Assembly (NCBI GenBank): GCA_021789215.1
Contig: JAJYJS010000008.1
Coordinates: 1 to 64,000 of the forward strand
DNA from: Nitrospirota bacterium
GTDB taxonomy: Bacteria; Nitrospirota; Thermodesulfovibrionia; Thermodesulfovibrionales; JdFR-88
Direction: 5' to 3'
DNA length: 64,000 bases
Shown here piece by piece: positions 16,214 to 24,768 of the stretch; the stretch's first letter is position 1, and each line of letters opens with the position of its first letter. Position numbers and translations under genes: made by a program. The notes under the pieces were generated by a model. The model was not told where the DNA came from. It did no database searches and saw only the letters and a list, made by a program, of their open reading frames with translations.

Positions 16214-17647
16214 ATGAAACAAATCCTGATTATAGATGATGACGATTACATAAGAGACTCGCTGAACATCTTTTTCAAGGAAAAGGGATTTGCCACCAGA
16301 GAGGTTTCCAACTGCCAGGCCGGCCTGGACCTGCTTAAGGAAGAAAACTTCGACCTGATAATCGTTGACCTTGTGATGCCCGGCATGGGGGGGCTGGAGT
16401 TCCTGCGTAAAAGCGCCGGACTGAACCTCGATACCCCCGCCATTGTGGTGACCGCTTTCGGGACGGTCCAGACCGCAGTGGAGGCGATGAAGTTCGGGGC
16501 CTTCGATTACATAACAAAGCCTTTTGTGCTTGATGAGCTGATGATAATAGTCGAAAGGGCCATAGGTGTTTCGATGCTCCAGAAGGAAAACTTCATGCTC
16601 AAAAAGCAGCTCAAGAGCAAATACAAGTTCAACGGGCTTATCGGAGATTCCCCCGGCATGCAGCGCGTCTACGAGATGATAGAGAAGATAGCCGACATCG
16701 ACAGCACGGTCATTATTACCGGGGAATCCGGCACGGGAAAGGAGCAGGTGGCCAAGACCATCCATTACAACAGCTCGCGGCTTGAGCAGCCTTTTGTGCC
16801 GATAAACTGCGCGGCCATCCCCAAGGACCTTATGGAATCGGAGCTTTTCGGCCATGAGAAAGGGGCGTTCACGGGGGCGCTCAATACCAGGCTTGGCCGG
16901 TTCGAACTGGCCAGCAACGGCACGCTCTTCCTGGACGAGATAGGGGAGCTGGACCTGTCGCTCCAGGTGAAGCTCCTGAGGGTGATACAGGAAAAGGAGT
17001 TCGAGAGGGTCGGAGGGTCCAAAACCATAAAGGTGGACGTCAGGATACTGGCCGCAACCAACAAGGACCTGGAGCAGTCTATCAGCGAGGGCAAATTCAG
17101 GGAGGACCTGTTCTACAGGCTTAACGTCATACCGCTGCATATACCGCCCCTGCGCGAAAGGAAGGACGACATACCGCTGCTGATAGACCACTTTGTCGGA
17201 AAATTCGCCAAAAAACGGAAGCGCGATCCCCTGCGCTTCACTTCGGGCGCAATGGAATGCCTGCTTAATTACGGCTGGCCCGGCAACGTGAGGGAGCTTG
17301 AAAACCTGATAGAAAGGCTTGCAATCCTCGTAAGCGGAAATTCGGTGGCCGTATCGGACCTGCCGGAGAAGTTTCAAGGCCTCCGGGTAAAAGAGGAGCC
17401 GGCGGGCTACGATGTCCTTGCCCGGCCCGCAGTGCGCATTTCAGAAGAGGTGGACTCTTGCATACCCGATGAGGGCATCAATCTTGTCGGTACGGTGGAA
17501 GGCCTTGAAAGGAAACTGATAATTAACGCCTTGAGCCGCACGAACGGCGTGAAGAGCAAGGCGGCAAAGCTCCTGGGACTGAACCGTACCACCCTCATAG
17601 AGAAAATGAAGAAGATGAATATCGAGACGCCCTCCGCCGGGGCCTGA
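16214..17647 (+). CDS. NtrC-type sigma-54-dependent response regulator
   Basis: A 477-residue regulator: receiver domain (Asp8/Asp9, phosphorylation site Asp52 in IVDLVMPGMGG, Lys102), AAA+ domain with Walker A GESGTGKE and an intact GAFTGA loop, then a Fis-type helix-turn-helix near the C-terminus (KAAKLLGLNRTTLIEKMKKM). It should activate sigma-54 promoters when phosphorylated, probably by the hybrid kinase encoded just upstream. The frame extends to 16154, but the extra 20 residues do not belong to a receiver domain, and the ATG at 16214 fits the promoter. GTCA-N6-TGAC palindromes flank the gene on both sides, which points to self-control and to activation of the TPR gene downstream. Confidence 0.92.
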   Translation: MKQILIIDDDDYIRDSLNIFFKEKGFATREVSNCQAGLDLLKEENFDLIIVDLVMPGMGGLEFLRKSAGLNLDTPAIVVTAFGTVQTAVEAMKFGAFDYITKPFVLDELMIIVERAIGVSMLQKENFMLKKQLKSKYKFNGLIGDSPGMQRVYEMIEKIADIDSTVIITGESGTGKEQVAKTIHYNSSRLEQPFVPINCAAIPKDLMESELFGHEKGAFTGALNTRLGRFELASNGTLFLDEIGELDLSLQVKLLRVIQEKEFERVGGSKTIKVDVRILAATNKDLEQSISEGKFREDLFYRLNVIPLHIPPLRERKDDIPLLIDHFVGKFAKKRKRDPLRFTSGAMECLLNYGWPGNVRELENLIERLAILVSGNSVAVSDLPEKFQGLRVKEEPAGYDVLARPAVRISEEVDSCIPDEGINLVGTVEGLERKLIINALSRTNGVKSKAAKLLGLNRTTLIEKMKKMNIETPSAGA

Positions 17648-17665
17648 ATATCCCTGCACGGGCCA

Positions 17666-17679
17666 GTCAATTATCTGAC
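17666..17679. promoter_or_regulatory. GTCA-N6-TGAC enhancer site upstream of the TPR-gene promoter
   Basis: GTCAATTATCTGAC is centred about 85 bases before the start predicted from the sigma-54 promoter at 17732, a normal distance for an NtrC-type enhancer. It shares the 11-base stretch GGGCCAGTCAA with the site at 16169. Confidence 0.6.
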
Positions 17680-17731
17680 GCAAACATTCCCTTTTAAACC
17701 TGAAAATCCTTAAAAATCAGCAGCTTTGTTT

Positions 17732-17747
17732 TGGCATATTAATTGCT
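17732..17747 (+). promoter_or_regulatory. Sigma-54 promoter TGGCATATTAATTGCT
   Basis: The invariant GG (17733-17734) and GC (17745-17746) are separated by exactly 10 bases, and the surrounding TGGCA and TTGCT match consensus. The -12 base is 13 nt before the ATG at 17759, so the start site falls on or one base before the start codon. Confidence 0.75.
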
Positions 17748-17758
17748 TTATTTAAGGC

Positions 17759-19558
17759 ATGTCAAAATGTCTCACAAAGCCGCTTTTGATTGTTCTCCTC
17801 CTGCTGGCCGCGGAAAACTCCGGGATCGCGGCCAGCTCCCCCCTCCAAAGGGCATGGGATTTCGTGAACTCGGGCCATCCGGCGGACGCATTGAAGTTAT
17901 TGGACGGATACAGGCCAGGGGCCGCCGAGTTCGGCTCTTATCATTACTGCTATGCAAAGGCGTTGAGGAAGGCAGGGCTGCCTTATCTCTCCCTGGAGCA
18001 TTACAGGCTGGCATTCCTCTACCTGAAAGATAAAAAACAAAAGGAGCTTTCGCTTCTTGAGAGGGCGGACACTTACGCGGAGATGGGATTTTCATTTGAG
18101 GCGGCGACCGCTTACCAGGTATTCCTGAATAACTACGGGAACTCCGCCCTTGCCGGGAAGGCACGCATAAAGCTGGCTGATTCGCTATACAAGGCAGGGG
18201 ACTACAAAAGGGCCCTTGAAGCTTACGAGAAGGCGGGAAAAAACTCTGATGAGGCGCGGTACGGAACGGCGAACTCGCTGGAGGCGCTTGGCGAAGCGGA
18301 AAAGGCATACGCGATTTACTCGGGGCTTAAATCAGGCAACTACCTGAAGACCTCGCCGGAATCGGCTTACAGGATGGCCGGGGCATGCATTGCGCTCAGG
18401 AAATCCGGAGAGGCAAAGACGCTCCTCAATTCACTTAAAGGCGGGGCCTACCAGTACAAGGCATCCCTCTCTCTCGGGCTTATGGCCCAGGACGAGGGCG
18501 ACAGCGCCAATGCGGAAAGGTATTTTGATTTTGCGGCCAGGTCTCCGGAGGTCAGCGTAAAGAACGGCGGCCTCCTGGGTCTTGCGGAGGTCTGCCTTAA
18601 ACAGGGCAGGACTGACGAGGCAAGGGCCAGGCTCAACGGGTTGCTGGCAAGCGGCACGTACGGCAGGAATTATTACAGCGCAATGCTTTTGTATGCCGGC
18701 GTCTACAGCCAGAAGGGCGAGTATATGAAGGCCGCCTCTATCCTTAAAACGGCAATAATCGAGGGCCCTTTCAAGGACGATGCGCGGGACAGGCTCATGG
18801 CGGTCCTGGCCAGGGTGCGGCAATCGGACCCGGCGCTTTTTGTGAAGATATGGAGTTCAACGGGCCGCCTGCTCATGCTCACGCTCCGTGCGCAATCGCT
18901 TGTGGAAACAGCCCAGGCATTGAGAGACCTGGACCCGAAACAGTTCCTGGTCCTGGCAGACTGGCTTTCCAGCCATCTCACAAGCGGCGACAGGGGGAAA
19001 ATATGCATCGAGCTTGCGGAATATTACGCAAACGCGGGGGATTTGCAGAACGCGGAATTCTATCTCCGTCAGGCTGGCCCGGCGAAGGGCGATGACGTGC
19101 TCCGGCTCAAAGCCAAAATTGCATATATGAATTCAAGGTATCAGGATGCCGCCAACATCCTTGCGCGCGTGAGAGACATATCGGAGAGCGACCTTGAGCT
19201 TTATGCTCAACTTATGGGAAAGGTGCGGGGCAGGGGTGCGGAGGTATTCCTCCTCAGGGCACTGAAAACAGTTAAAAAACCCTCGCCGGAGCTTTACGCC
19301 AGGCTTGCCGACGGCCTTTACAGAGAAGGCAGGAAGGCTGAAGCCCTCAGGTATTACAAGGCGAGCGTGGCCGCGGGCGGCGCTGGCAAGGCGCAGGCTT
19401 CGAAGGAGATGAACTGGGCGCTCTACAGGGTGCAGGCCGGGGAAAAAGACCCGAAAGACGTGCTCGGAAAACTCAGCAACGCCACAGGGCTCCTTGGGAG
19501 CTATGCCCAGGCCAGGCTCAAGGAACTCGCACTGGAGGACAAGCTGAATAAATTATGA
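17759..19558 (+). CDS. Secreted/periplasmic tetratricopeptide-repeat protein
   Basis: A 599-residue protein with an N-terminal signal peptide (basic start, hydrophobic core LLIVLLLLAA, likely cut after AAS near residue 26). The rest consists of helical TPR-like repeats of about 34 residues, for example around GDYKRALEAYEKAGK and GEYMKAASILKTA. There is no enzymatic motif, so it probably acts as a protein-binding scaffold outside the inner membrane. It has its own sigma-54 promoter and enhancer site and overlaps the kinase gene at 19555 by four bases, so it belongs to the flagellar regulatory unit. Its exact role is unknown; help with flagellar assembly or an input to the kinase are inferences from position only. 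Confidence 0.75.
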   Translation: MSKCLTKPLLIVLLLLAAENSGIAASSPLQRAWDFVNSGHPADALKLLDGYRPGAAEFGSYHYCYAKALRKAGLPYLSLEHYRLAFLYLKDKKQKELSLLERADTYAEMGFSFEAATAYQVFLNNYGNSALAGKARIKLADSLYKAGDYKRALEAYEKAGKNSDEARYGTANSLEALGEAEKAYAIYSGLKSGNYLKTSPESAYRMAGACIALRKSGEAKTLLNSLKGGAYQYKASLSLGLMAQDEGDSANAERYFDFAARSPEVSVKNGGLLGLAEVCLKQGRTDEARARLNGLLASGTYGRNYYSAMLLYAGVYSQKGEYMKAASILKTAIIEGPFKDDARDRLMAVLARVRQSDPALFVKIWSSTGRLLMLTLRAQSLVETAQALRDLDPKQFLVLADWLSSHLTSGDRGKICIELAEYYANAGDLQNAEFYLRQAGPAKGDDVLRLKAKIAYMNSRYQDAANILARVRDISESDLELYAQLMGKVRGRGAEVFLLRALKTVKKPSPELYARLADGLYREGRKAEALRYYKASVAAGGAGKAQASKEMNWALYRVQAGEKDPKDVLGKLSNATGLLGSYAQARLKELALEDKLNKL

Positions 19559-20709
19559 CCGACATGAACCTTATGAACACGGCTTTTGACACATTCACCA
19601 AGGCCTCGCGCAGCCTTGAGGCCTATTACGAGGCCCTTCAGCAGCAGATAGTCCGCTTGACGGTGGAACTCCAGAAAAAAAACCAGGAACTCAATGCGGC
19701 CCTTGCGGACGCGGAGAAGAACAAGGGATATCTGAACGCGATACTCTACAGCCTTGAAGAGGCGATAATAGTGGTTGACGGGGACGAACGCGTCACGATG
19801 ATGAATAAATCGGCCGTCGAGCTTCTGGGGCTCGGTGAAAGCGCGGTTACCGGCAAAAAATACTCCGAATGCGGTTTGTTTTTCCAGCTCTCCACCAACG
19901 CCTCCGGGAGCACGCTCAAGGCAAACGGCAGGCAATATAACGTCATAGTTTCCCGCTCCCCGATAATGGATTCGACGGGAGAGGCCAGGGGGCTGGTCAT
20001 CCAGATAAAAGACATCACCCGGATGAGGGAAATGGAGACCCTGCACGAAAGGAACAAACGGCTCATTTCACTGGGGGAGATGGCGGCGAAGATAGTCCAC
20101 GAGATAAGAAACCCGCTGTGCAGCATAGAGCTTTTTTCCTCGATGCTCGAAAACGACCTTGAGGACAAAAGACTCAAAGACCTCGCAAAAGGTATATCAT
20201 CAGGCATTCACAGCCTGGACAACATAGTCACCAACATGCTCTTTTTCGCGAAGCCCCACAAGCCGGCCCTTGAAAAGCTTCGCCTGGACAACACGGTAAA
20301 AGACGCGCTCGGCGCCGTTGAGCCCTTCATAAAATCAAGAAACATCAGACTTGCGGGCAGGTTTTCAAGGTGTGTGGTGAGGGGGGATGCGGAGCTGCTC
20401 AAGCAGGTGATAATGAACATCGCTATCAATGCGGTGCAGGCGATGCCCGGAGGGGGGGAAATCGCCGTGGAGATGAGAAGGACTGAAGACGCCGCGACGG
20501 TCGATATCCGGGACAGCGGCGAGGGCATAGACCCCTCCAACCTCGAAAAGATATTCGACCCCTTCTTCAGCACCAAGGAAAAGGGAACGGGCCTCGGGCT
20601 TGCGATAACCTCAAAAATCATGCAGGCGCACGGCGGATACATAAAGGTGTCCAGCGAAAAGGGCAAGGGCAGCACATTCAGCCTGCATTTCCCGAAAACC
20701 GGAGGATAG
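19555..20709 (+). CDS. PAS-containing histidine kinase, FlrB/FleS-like
   Basis: A 384-residue soluble kinase: an N-terminal coiled coil (about 20-60), a PAS domain (about 65-170), HisKA with His182 in KIVHEIRNP, and HATPase motifs (INAVQAMPGGG, DSGEGIDP, GTGLGL). No membrane helix is present, as in FlrB and FleS, which phosphorylate the flagellar NtrC-type regulators of Vibrio and Pseudomonas. The gene ends directly before a regulator gene at 20710, and flagellar structural genes follow. The link to flagella rests on this position and on family resemblance. Confidence 0.85.
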   Translation: MTDMNLMNTAFDTFTKASRSLEAYYEALQQQIVRLTVELQKKNQELNAALADAEKNKGYLNAILYSLEEAIIVVDGDERVTMMNKSAVELLGLGESAVTGKKYSECGLFFQLSTNASGSTLKANGRQYNVIVSRSPIMDSTGEARGLVIQIKDITRMREMETLHERNKRLISLGEMAAKIVHEIRNPLCSIELFSSMLENDLEDKRLKDLAKGISSGIHSLDNIVTNMLFFAKPHKPALEKLRLDNTVKDALGAVEPFIKSRNIRLAGRFSRCVVRGDAELLKQVIMNIAINAVQAMPGGGEIAVEMRRTEDAATVDIRDSGEGIDPSNLEKIFDPFFSTKEKGTGLGLAITSKIMQAHGGYIKVSSEKGKGSTFSLHFPKTGG

Positions 20710-22032
20710 ATGGATCCGTCCCCAAAAAAAACCATACTGGTCGTGGATGACGACCCGCAGATGAGGCTGGCGCTTCAGGAGACCATCCAGAGGCTTGGCT
20801 ACAGGGTCGTCCTCAGTGAAAACGGGCAGGAGGCGCTCTTGAGGCTCAGGCAGCAGGATTCCTCCTTTTCGATGGTCGTAACGGACGTAAACATGCCAAG
20901 GATGGACGGCGTTGCCCTGCTCAAGGAGGTAAGGCGCAACATCGGGGGGGGTACGCTTCCGGTGCTGGTCATAACGGGGTTCGGGACGGTCGAGAACGCG
21001 GTGGAGATGATGAAGGAAGGCGCGACGGATTACCTCATGAAGCCCTTCTCGTTCGATACCCTGAAGAAGGCCGTTGAATCCATGGTATCCCTGAACAGGC
21101 CGGGTGAAGAGCTTATAACCGCGAACCCCAAAATGAGGGAAATTGTCGAGCTTGCGGGCAAGCTCGCCCCAGGCGGCATAACCGTGCTCATATACGGGGA
21201 GTCCGGCACGGGAAAGGAGCTCCTGGCCAGGCATATTCACAAGTCAAGCAGAAGGGCGGACAAGCCTTTTGTTGCCATAAACTGCGCCGCTATACCGGAG
21301 AACCTCCTTGAATCGGAACTTTTCGGGCACGAAAAAGGGGCGTTCACGGGCGCGGCCGAGAAAAAGAAAGGAAAGTTCGAGCTTGCAAACGGGGGGACGC
21401 TGCTGTTGGATGAAATAGGGGAGATGCCCCTGCTGCTTCAGGCAAAGCTTTTGAGAGTGCTCCAGGAACGGGAGATAGACCGCATCGGCGGCAAAGAGCC
21501 CATTTCCGTTGACGTAAGGGTGATAGCCACCACCAACCGGGACCTTCAGAAGGAATGCGAGGAGGGGCGCTTCAGGGAGGACCTCTACTACAGGCTCAAC
21601 GTCTTCCCGGTAAAGGTGCCGCCCCTGAGGGAAAGGCCCGAGGACATAAGCGCCCTTTCAAACCACCTGATTGAGAGATATTCCTCGATCGCCGGGAAGC
21701 GGATAACCGGGATTACCGGGGCCGCCATGGAGATGCTCAGGGGGGGGCGCTGGCGCGGCAACATCAGGGAATTCCAGAACGTGATCCAGAGGGCCGTATT
21801 TTTGTGCGCGGGGGACGTGATAGACACCTGCGACCTGATGATGGAAACGGATTCGCTGGCCCCGGCCCCAAAGGAAAACGGCGGGAAGATAAAGGACATG
21901 GAAAAAGACCTCATCTTCCAGACGCTGAGGGGCGTGAACGGCAACAAGACCCAGGCGGCCAGGATACTGGGCGTCAGCGTAAGGACGATAAGGAACAAGC
22001 TCAGGGAATACGGGGAAAATTTTTCCGGGTGA
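20710..22032 (+). CDS. NtrC-type flagellar response regulator, FlrC/FleR-like
   Basis: A 440-residue regulator: receiver domain (Asp13/Asp14, phosphorylation site Asp59 in VVTDVNMPRMDG, Lys111), AAA+ domain (Walker A GESGTGKE, intact GAFTGA) and a C-terminal Fis-type helix-turn-helix (TQAARILGVSVRTIRNKL). It starts immediately after the kinase stop codon and lies 96 bases before flgB. In Vibrio and Pseudomonas the equivalent protein activates sigma-54 promoters of basal body and hook genes. Several such promoters lie in this window (fliK, fliL, flgF, probably flgB), so it is a natural candidate for their activator, alongside the regulator at 16214. Confidence 0.9.
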   Translation: MDPSPKKTILVVDDDPQMRLALQETIQRLGYRVVLSENGQEALLRLRQQDSSFSMVVTDVNMPRMDGVALLKEVRRNIGGGTLPVLVITGFGTVENAVEMMKEGATDYLMKPFSFDTLKKAVESMVSLNRPGEELITANPKMREIVELAGKLAPGGITVLIYGESGTGKELLARHIHKSSRRADKPFVAINCAAIPENLLESELFGHEKGAFTGAAEKKKGKFELANGGTLLLDEIGEMPLLLQAKLLRVLQEREIDRIGGKEPISVDVRVIATTNRDLQKECEEGRFREDLYYRLNVFPVKVPPLRERPEDISALSNHLIERYSSIAGKRITGITGAAMEMLRGGRWRGNIREFQNVIQRAVFLCAGDVIDTCDLMMETDSLAPAPKENGGKIKDMEKDLIFQTLRGVNGNKTQAARILGVSVRTIRNKLREYGENFSG

Positions 22033-22098
22033 GAAAAAATATCCGCGTGAATGAAGAAAAAATGCTCCGTTTTGCCATGAGGGAAAGACCATTGCAGC

Positions 22099-22114
22099 TG
22101 GCACACTTATTGAT
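22099..22114 (+). promoter_or_regulatory. Candidate sigma-54 promoter of flgB, TGGCACACTTATTGAT
   Basis: TGGCAC and TTG are at the correct distance (GG, 10 bases, then GA where GC is usual). The predicted start is about four bases before flgB's ATG and cuts into the AGAGGATGAT ribosome-binding region. The variant -12 position lowers confidence, but the location before the first basal-body gene is apt. Confidence 0.45.
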
Positions 22115-22128
22115 ACAAAGAGGATGAT

Positions 22129-22497
22129 ATGAACGGCGGAATCGGATTGCTCGAAAAGCTGATTGACTATACGGTGAGGAGGCACGCGGTCCTGGCCTCC
22201 AATATAGCCAACGCGGAAACCCCCTCTTACAAGGCCAGGGACGTCAAATTCGAGGATTTTATGGAAGGCAGGAGTGTCAAGCTGTTGACGACTGACAGCA
22301 AACACATGACAGGCACCGGGGTTGACGGCGCGGGCGGCATAGAGGAGACGGAGACCACCAGCCCCTGGCTGGACAGGAACAACGTGGAGGTTGATGTGGA
22401 GGTCGCAAAGATGACGGAGAACGCCCTTGTTTTCCAGACCGCGATAAAGATGCTCTCGACCCGCATCAGCATGATCAAGAACGCTTTGAATACATAA
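22129..22497 (+). CDS. flgB: Flagellar basal-body rod protein FlgB
   Basis: A 122-residue proximal rod protein. The N-terminal helix has the family pattern RRHAVLASNIANAETPSYKA, and the C-terminal helix is the usual partner strand of rod proteins. FlgB forms the rod just above the MS-ring with FlgC, FlgF and FliE. It is exported by the flagellar type III apparatus and has no signal peptide. It is first in the flgB-flgC-fliE-fliF-fliG-fliH-fliI-fliJ-motE series. Ribosome-binding site AGAGGATG precedes the ATG. Confidence 0.95.
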   Translation: MNGGIGLLEKLIDYTVRRHAVLASNIANAETPSYKARDVKFEDFMEGRSVKLLTTDSKHMTGTGVDGAGGIEETETTSPWLDRNNVEVDVEVAKMTENALVFQTAIKMLSTRISMIKNALNT

Positions 22498-22518
22498 AGC
22501 GGATACTGAGGAGGCAGC

Positions 22519-22929
22519 ATGGACTCGATGGGTGTTTTCAGCGTAAGCGCGTCGGCTTTGCAGGCGGAAAGGGAGAGGTTGAACGTCATAGCCTCCAACA
22601 TGGCCAATGCCAATTCCACGAGGACGGAAGAGGGCGGGCCTTACAAGCGGCGGGATGTCGTGTTCTCCGCCGAGCCCGTCGGCGGCTCCGGGGACAGCAC
22701 GCTTGAAGGGGTCAGGGTTGAAGAGATAGTAAAGGAGAATGCCTTCAGGAAATATTACGACCCCAGCCATCCGGATGCGGACAAAAACGGGTATGTGACC
22801 GCTCCGGACATAAACGTTATAGAGGAAATGGTCAACATGATGACCGCTTACAGGGCCTATGAGGCCTCTGTTTCGACCTTCAACACGACCAAATCCATGA
22901 TTTTGAAGACGCTGGAACTGGGGAACTAG
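22519..22929 (+). CDS. flgC: Flagellar basal-body rod protein FlgC
   Basis: A 136-residue proximal rod protein with the N-terminal motif LNVIASNMANANSTRTEEGGPY, positions 24 onward, and the C-terminal EEMVNMMTAYRAYEASV helix that defines FlgC. It follows flgB by 21 bases, with a GAGGAGGC ribosome-binding site. It is exported by the type III apparatus and builds the proximal rod with FlgB and FlgF. Confidence 0.95.
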   Translation: MDSMGVFSVSASALQAERERLNVIASNMANANSTRTEEGGPYKRRDVVFSAEPVGGSGDSTLEGVRVEEIVKENAFRKYYDPSHPDADKNGYVTAPDINVIEEMVNMMTAYRAYEASVSTFNTTKSMILKTLELGN

Positions 22930-22933
22930 GGCA

Positions 22934-23224
22934 ATGTCCGGCCTTAAGATAGATGGCAGCGGGATGGGCGGGCTCCTTCCCGCCAAAAGCGGCGAAAAGG
23001 GCCCCGGCCAAAAAGGCTTTGACGAGCTGATGCAGCACGCGATCAACGAGATCTCCCGCATCCAGACGGAAACGGAGAACGCAACAAAGGAACTCGCCAG
23101 CGGCGGAGACATAACCCACGCCGTGATCGCCATGGAAAAGGCGGACGTGAACTTCCAGGTGATGATACAGGTGCGCAACAAGCTGTTGAGCGCCTACGAA
23201 GAAATAATGCGGATGCAGATATAA
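22934..23224 (+). CDS. fliE: Flagellar hook-basal body protein FliE
   Basis: A 96-residue protein ending with the FliE signature (AVIAMEKADVNFQVMIQVRN, then LLSAYEEIMRMQI). FliE joins the MS-ring (FliF) to the rod and is the first exported substrate. It lies four bases after flgC and four before fliF, in the conserved order flgB-flgC-fliE-fliF. Confidence 0.95.
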   Translation: MSGLKIDGSGMGGLLPAKSGEKGPGQKGFDELMQHAINEISRIQTETENATKELASGGDITHAVIAMEKADVNFQVMIQVRNKLLSAYEEIMRMQI

Positions 23225-23228
23225 AATC

Positions 23229-24761
23229 ATGCCTGATTTCAGGAATTTGGCTGAAAAGTTTGCCGCAATGCCTTCAAAAAAGAAAGTGGCCCTGCTCTCG
23301 GCCGTTACGGCGGCCATAGCCGCCGTCATACTTTCCTTGGCGTGGATGCAGAGGGCGGACTACCAGCTCCTCTATTCGAAGTTGAGCGATGAGGACGCAG
23401 GCCAGATAATCCAGAAACTGAACGAGATGAAGGTGCCGTACCGGGCCACGGCCGGAGGGATAATGGTGCCCTCGGACAAGGTCTATGAGCTGAGGCTCCA
23501 GCTTGCCAGCCAGGGGCTTCCGCAGGGCGGCGGCGTTGGTTTCGAGCTGTTCGACAAGCCCAGTTTCACCACGACTGATTTCGTGCAGAAGCTGAACTAC
23601 AAAAGGGCGCTCCAGGGAGAACTGCAAAGGACAATAATGTCCATAGACAGCATAGAACAGTGCAGGGTCCACCTCGTCATTCCCGACGACAATGTGTTCA
23701 TGAGCGGGGACGAAAACAAGCCCAGGGGGTCGGTGCTGATAAAGCTCAGGCCGGGCAGGAGGCTCGACCAGAACCAGATACAGGGGATTGTCCACCTGGT
23801 CTCAAGCAGCGTTGCGGACCTGAACCCCAAGGATGTCTCCGTTGTCAACAGCGATGGGGAGATGCTTACCTCGCCTGCCGGAGACGATATGATACTCACC
23901 GGCAACCAGCTTGAGTTCGAGCGCGGCGTGGAAAAGGAACTGGAAAACAGGGTCACGAGCATCCTGGAGCCTGTGGTCGGACCGGGGAAGGTCAGGGCAA
24001 AGGTTTCGGCCGACCTGGATTTCACGAAGATGGAAAAGACCGAGGAGAAATACGACCCCGATGGCCAGGTAGTGCGCAGCGAGCAGAAGGACGTGGAGAA
24101 ATCGACCAGCGGGGGCAGCGGCGGGGTGCCGGGGGTGGCCTCCAATCTGCCGGGGAAACAGCAGGCGCCCGTCACCTTCAGCCAGGGCAGCACGCAGAAG
24201 TCGAACGACACCGTGAACTACGAGATAAGCAAGACGACAAGCCATGTTGTTGCGCCCACCGGCGAGATAAAAAGACTCTCCGTGGTGGCGCTTGTGGATG
24301 GCGATTATACTGTTTCCAAGGACGGCAAAAAACAATATGTGCCCCGTTCCGACGCGGACATAAAGAAGATCGAAGACATAGTGAAGCAGACGGTCGGGTA
24401 TTCGGCGGACAGGGGTGACGACGTGAAGGTCATCAACATGCCCTTTGAGACGGCGGCACAGGAAGACCTTTCTCCCGCTCCGAAGCACAATATCATGCCG
24501 GTTGTCGTCAGCTCCTCGAAATACGTCCTGCCGCTTGTGGTGGTGGTCCTTGTCTTCCTTTTCATAATAAGGCCCGTGATGAAGGCCGTGCTCGCAACGC
24601 CATTGGGCAGGGGGGCGCAGGTCGAGATATCGCCCCAGGCGCTTGAGATGCAAAAAAACCTGGAGATAGAGAAGGACCCACGCAACAAGGTTATCGGCTG
24701 GGCCAAGGAAAACCCCAATGAGGCCGCCAGCCTCATAAGGAACTGGATAGAGGAAAAATAG
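23229..24761 (+). CDS. fliF: Flagellar MS-ring protein FliF
   Basis: A 510-residue inner-membrane protein with two membrane helices (about 18-38 and 429-450) flanking the ring-forming periplasmic region. The N-terminal YscJ-like domain shows LQGELQRTIMSIDSIEQCRVHLVIP. The Gly/Ser-rich segment between the two ring domains and the C-terminal cytoplasmic tail that binds FliG are present. FliF forms the platform on which the switch and export apparatus assemble. Length is close to the usual 520-560 residues. Confidence 0.95.
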   Translation: MPDFRNLAEKFAAMPSKKKVALLSAVTAAIAAVILSLAWMQRADYQLLYSKLSDEDAGQIIQKLNEMKVPYRATAGGIMVPSDKVYELRLQLASQGLPQGGGVGFELFDKPSFTTTDFVQKLNYKRALQGELQRTIMSIDSIEQCRVHLVIPDDNVFMSGDENKPRGSVLIKLRPGRRLDQNQIQGIVHLVSSSVADLNPKDVSVVNSDGEMLTSPAGDDMILTGNQLEFERGVEKELENRVTSILEPVVGPGKVRAKVSADLDFTKMEKTEEKYDPDGQVVRSEQKDVEKSTSGGSGGVPGVASNLPGKQQAPVTFSQGSTQKSNDTVNYEISKTTSHVVAPTGEIKRLSVVALVDGDYTVSKDGKKQYVPRSDADIKKIEDIVKQTVGYSADRGDDVKVINMPFETAAQEDLSPAPKHNIMPVVVSSSKYVLPLVVVVLVFLFIIRPVMKAVLATPLGRGAQVEISPQALEMQKNLEIEKDPRNKVIGWAKENPNEAASLIRNWIEEK

Positions 24762-24768
24762 AAAAGCC

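Noticed and set aside
21973..21986. GTCAGCGTAAGGAC as a fourth enhancer site, upstream of flgB
   Set aside because: One half-site is changed (GGAC), it lies inside the coding region, and it is about 146 bases from the predicted start. Too weak to call.
21658..23181. 507-residue minus-strand frame across the end of the regulator and flgBC-fliE
   Set aside because: It runs antisense to four well-identified genes and has no recognisable domain.
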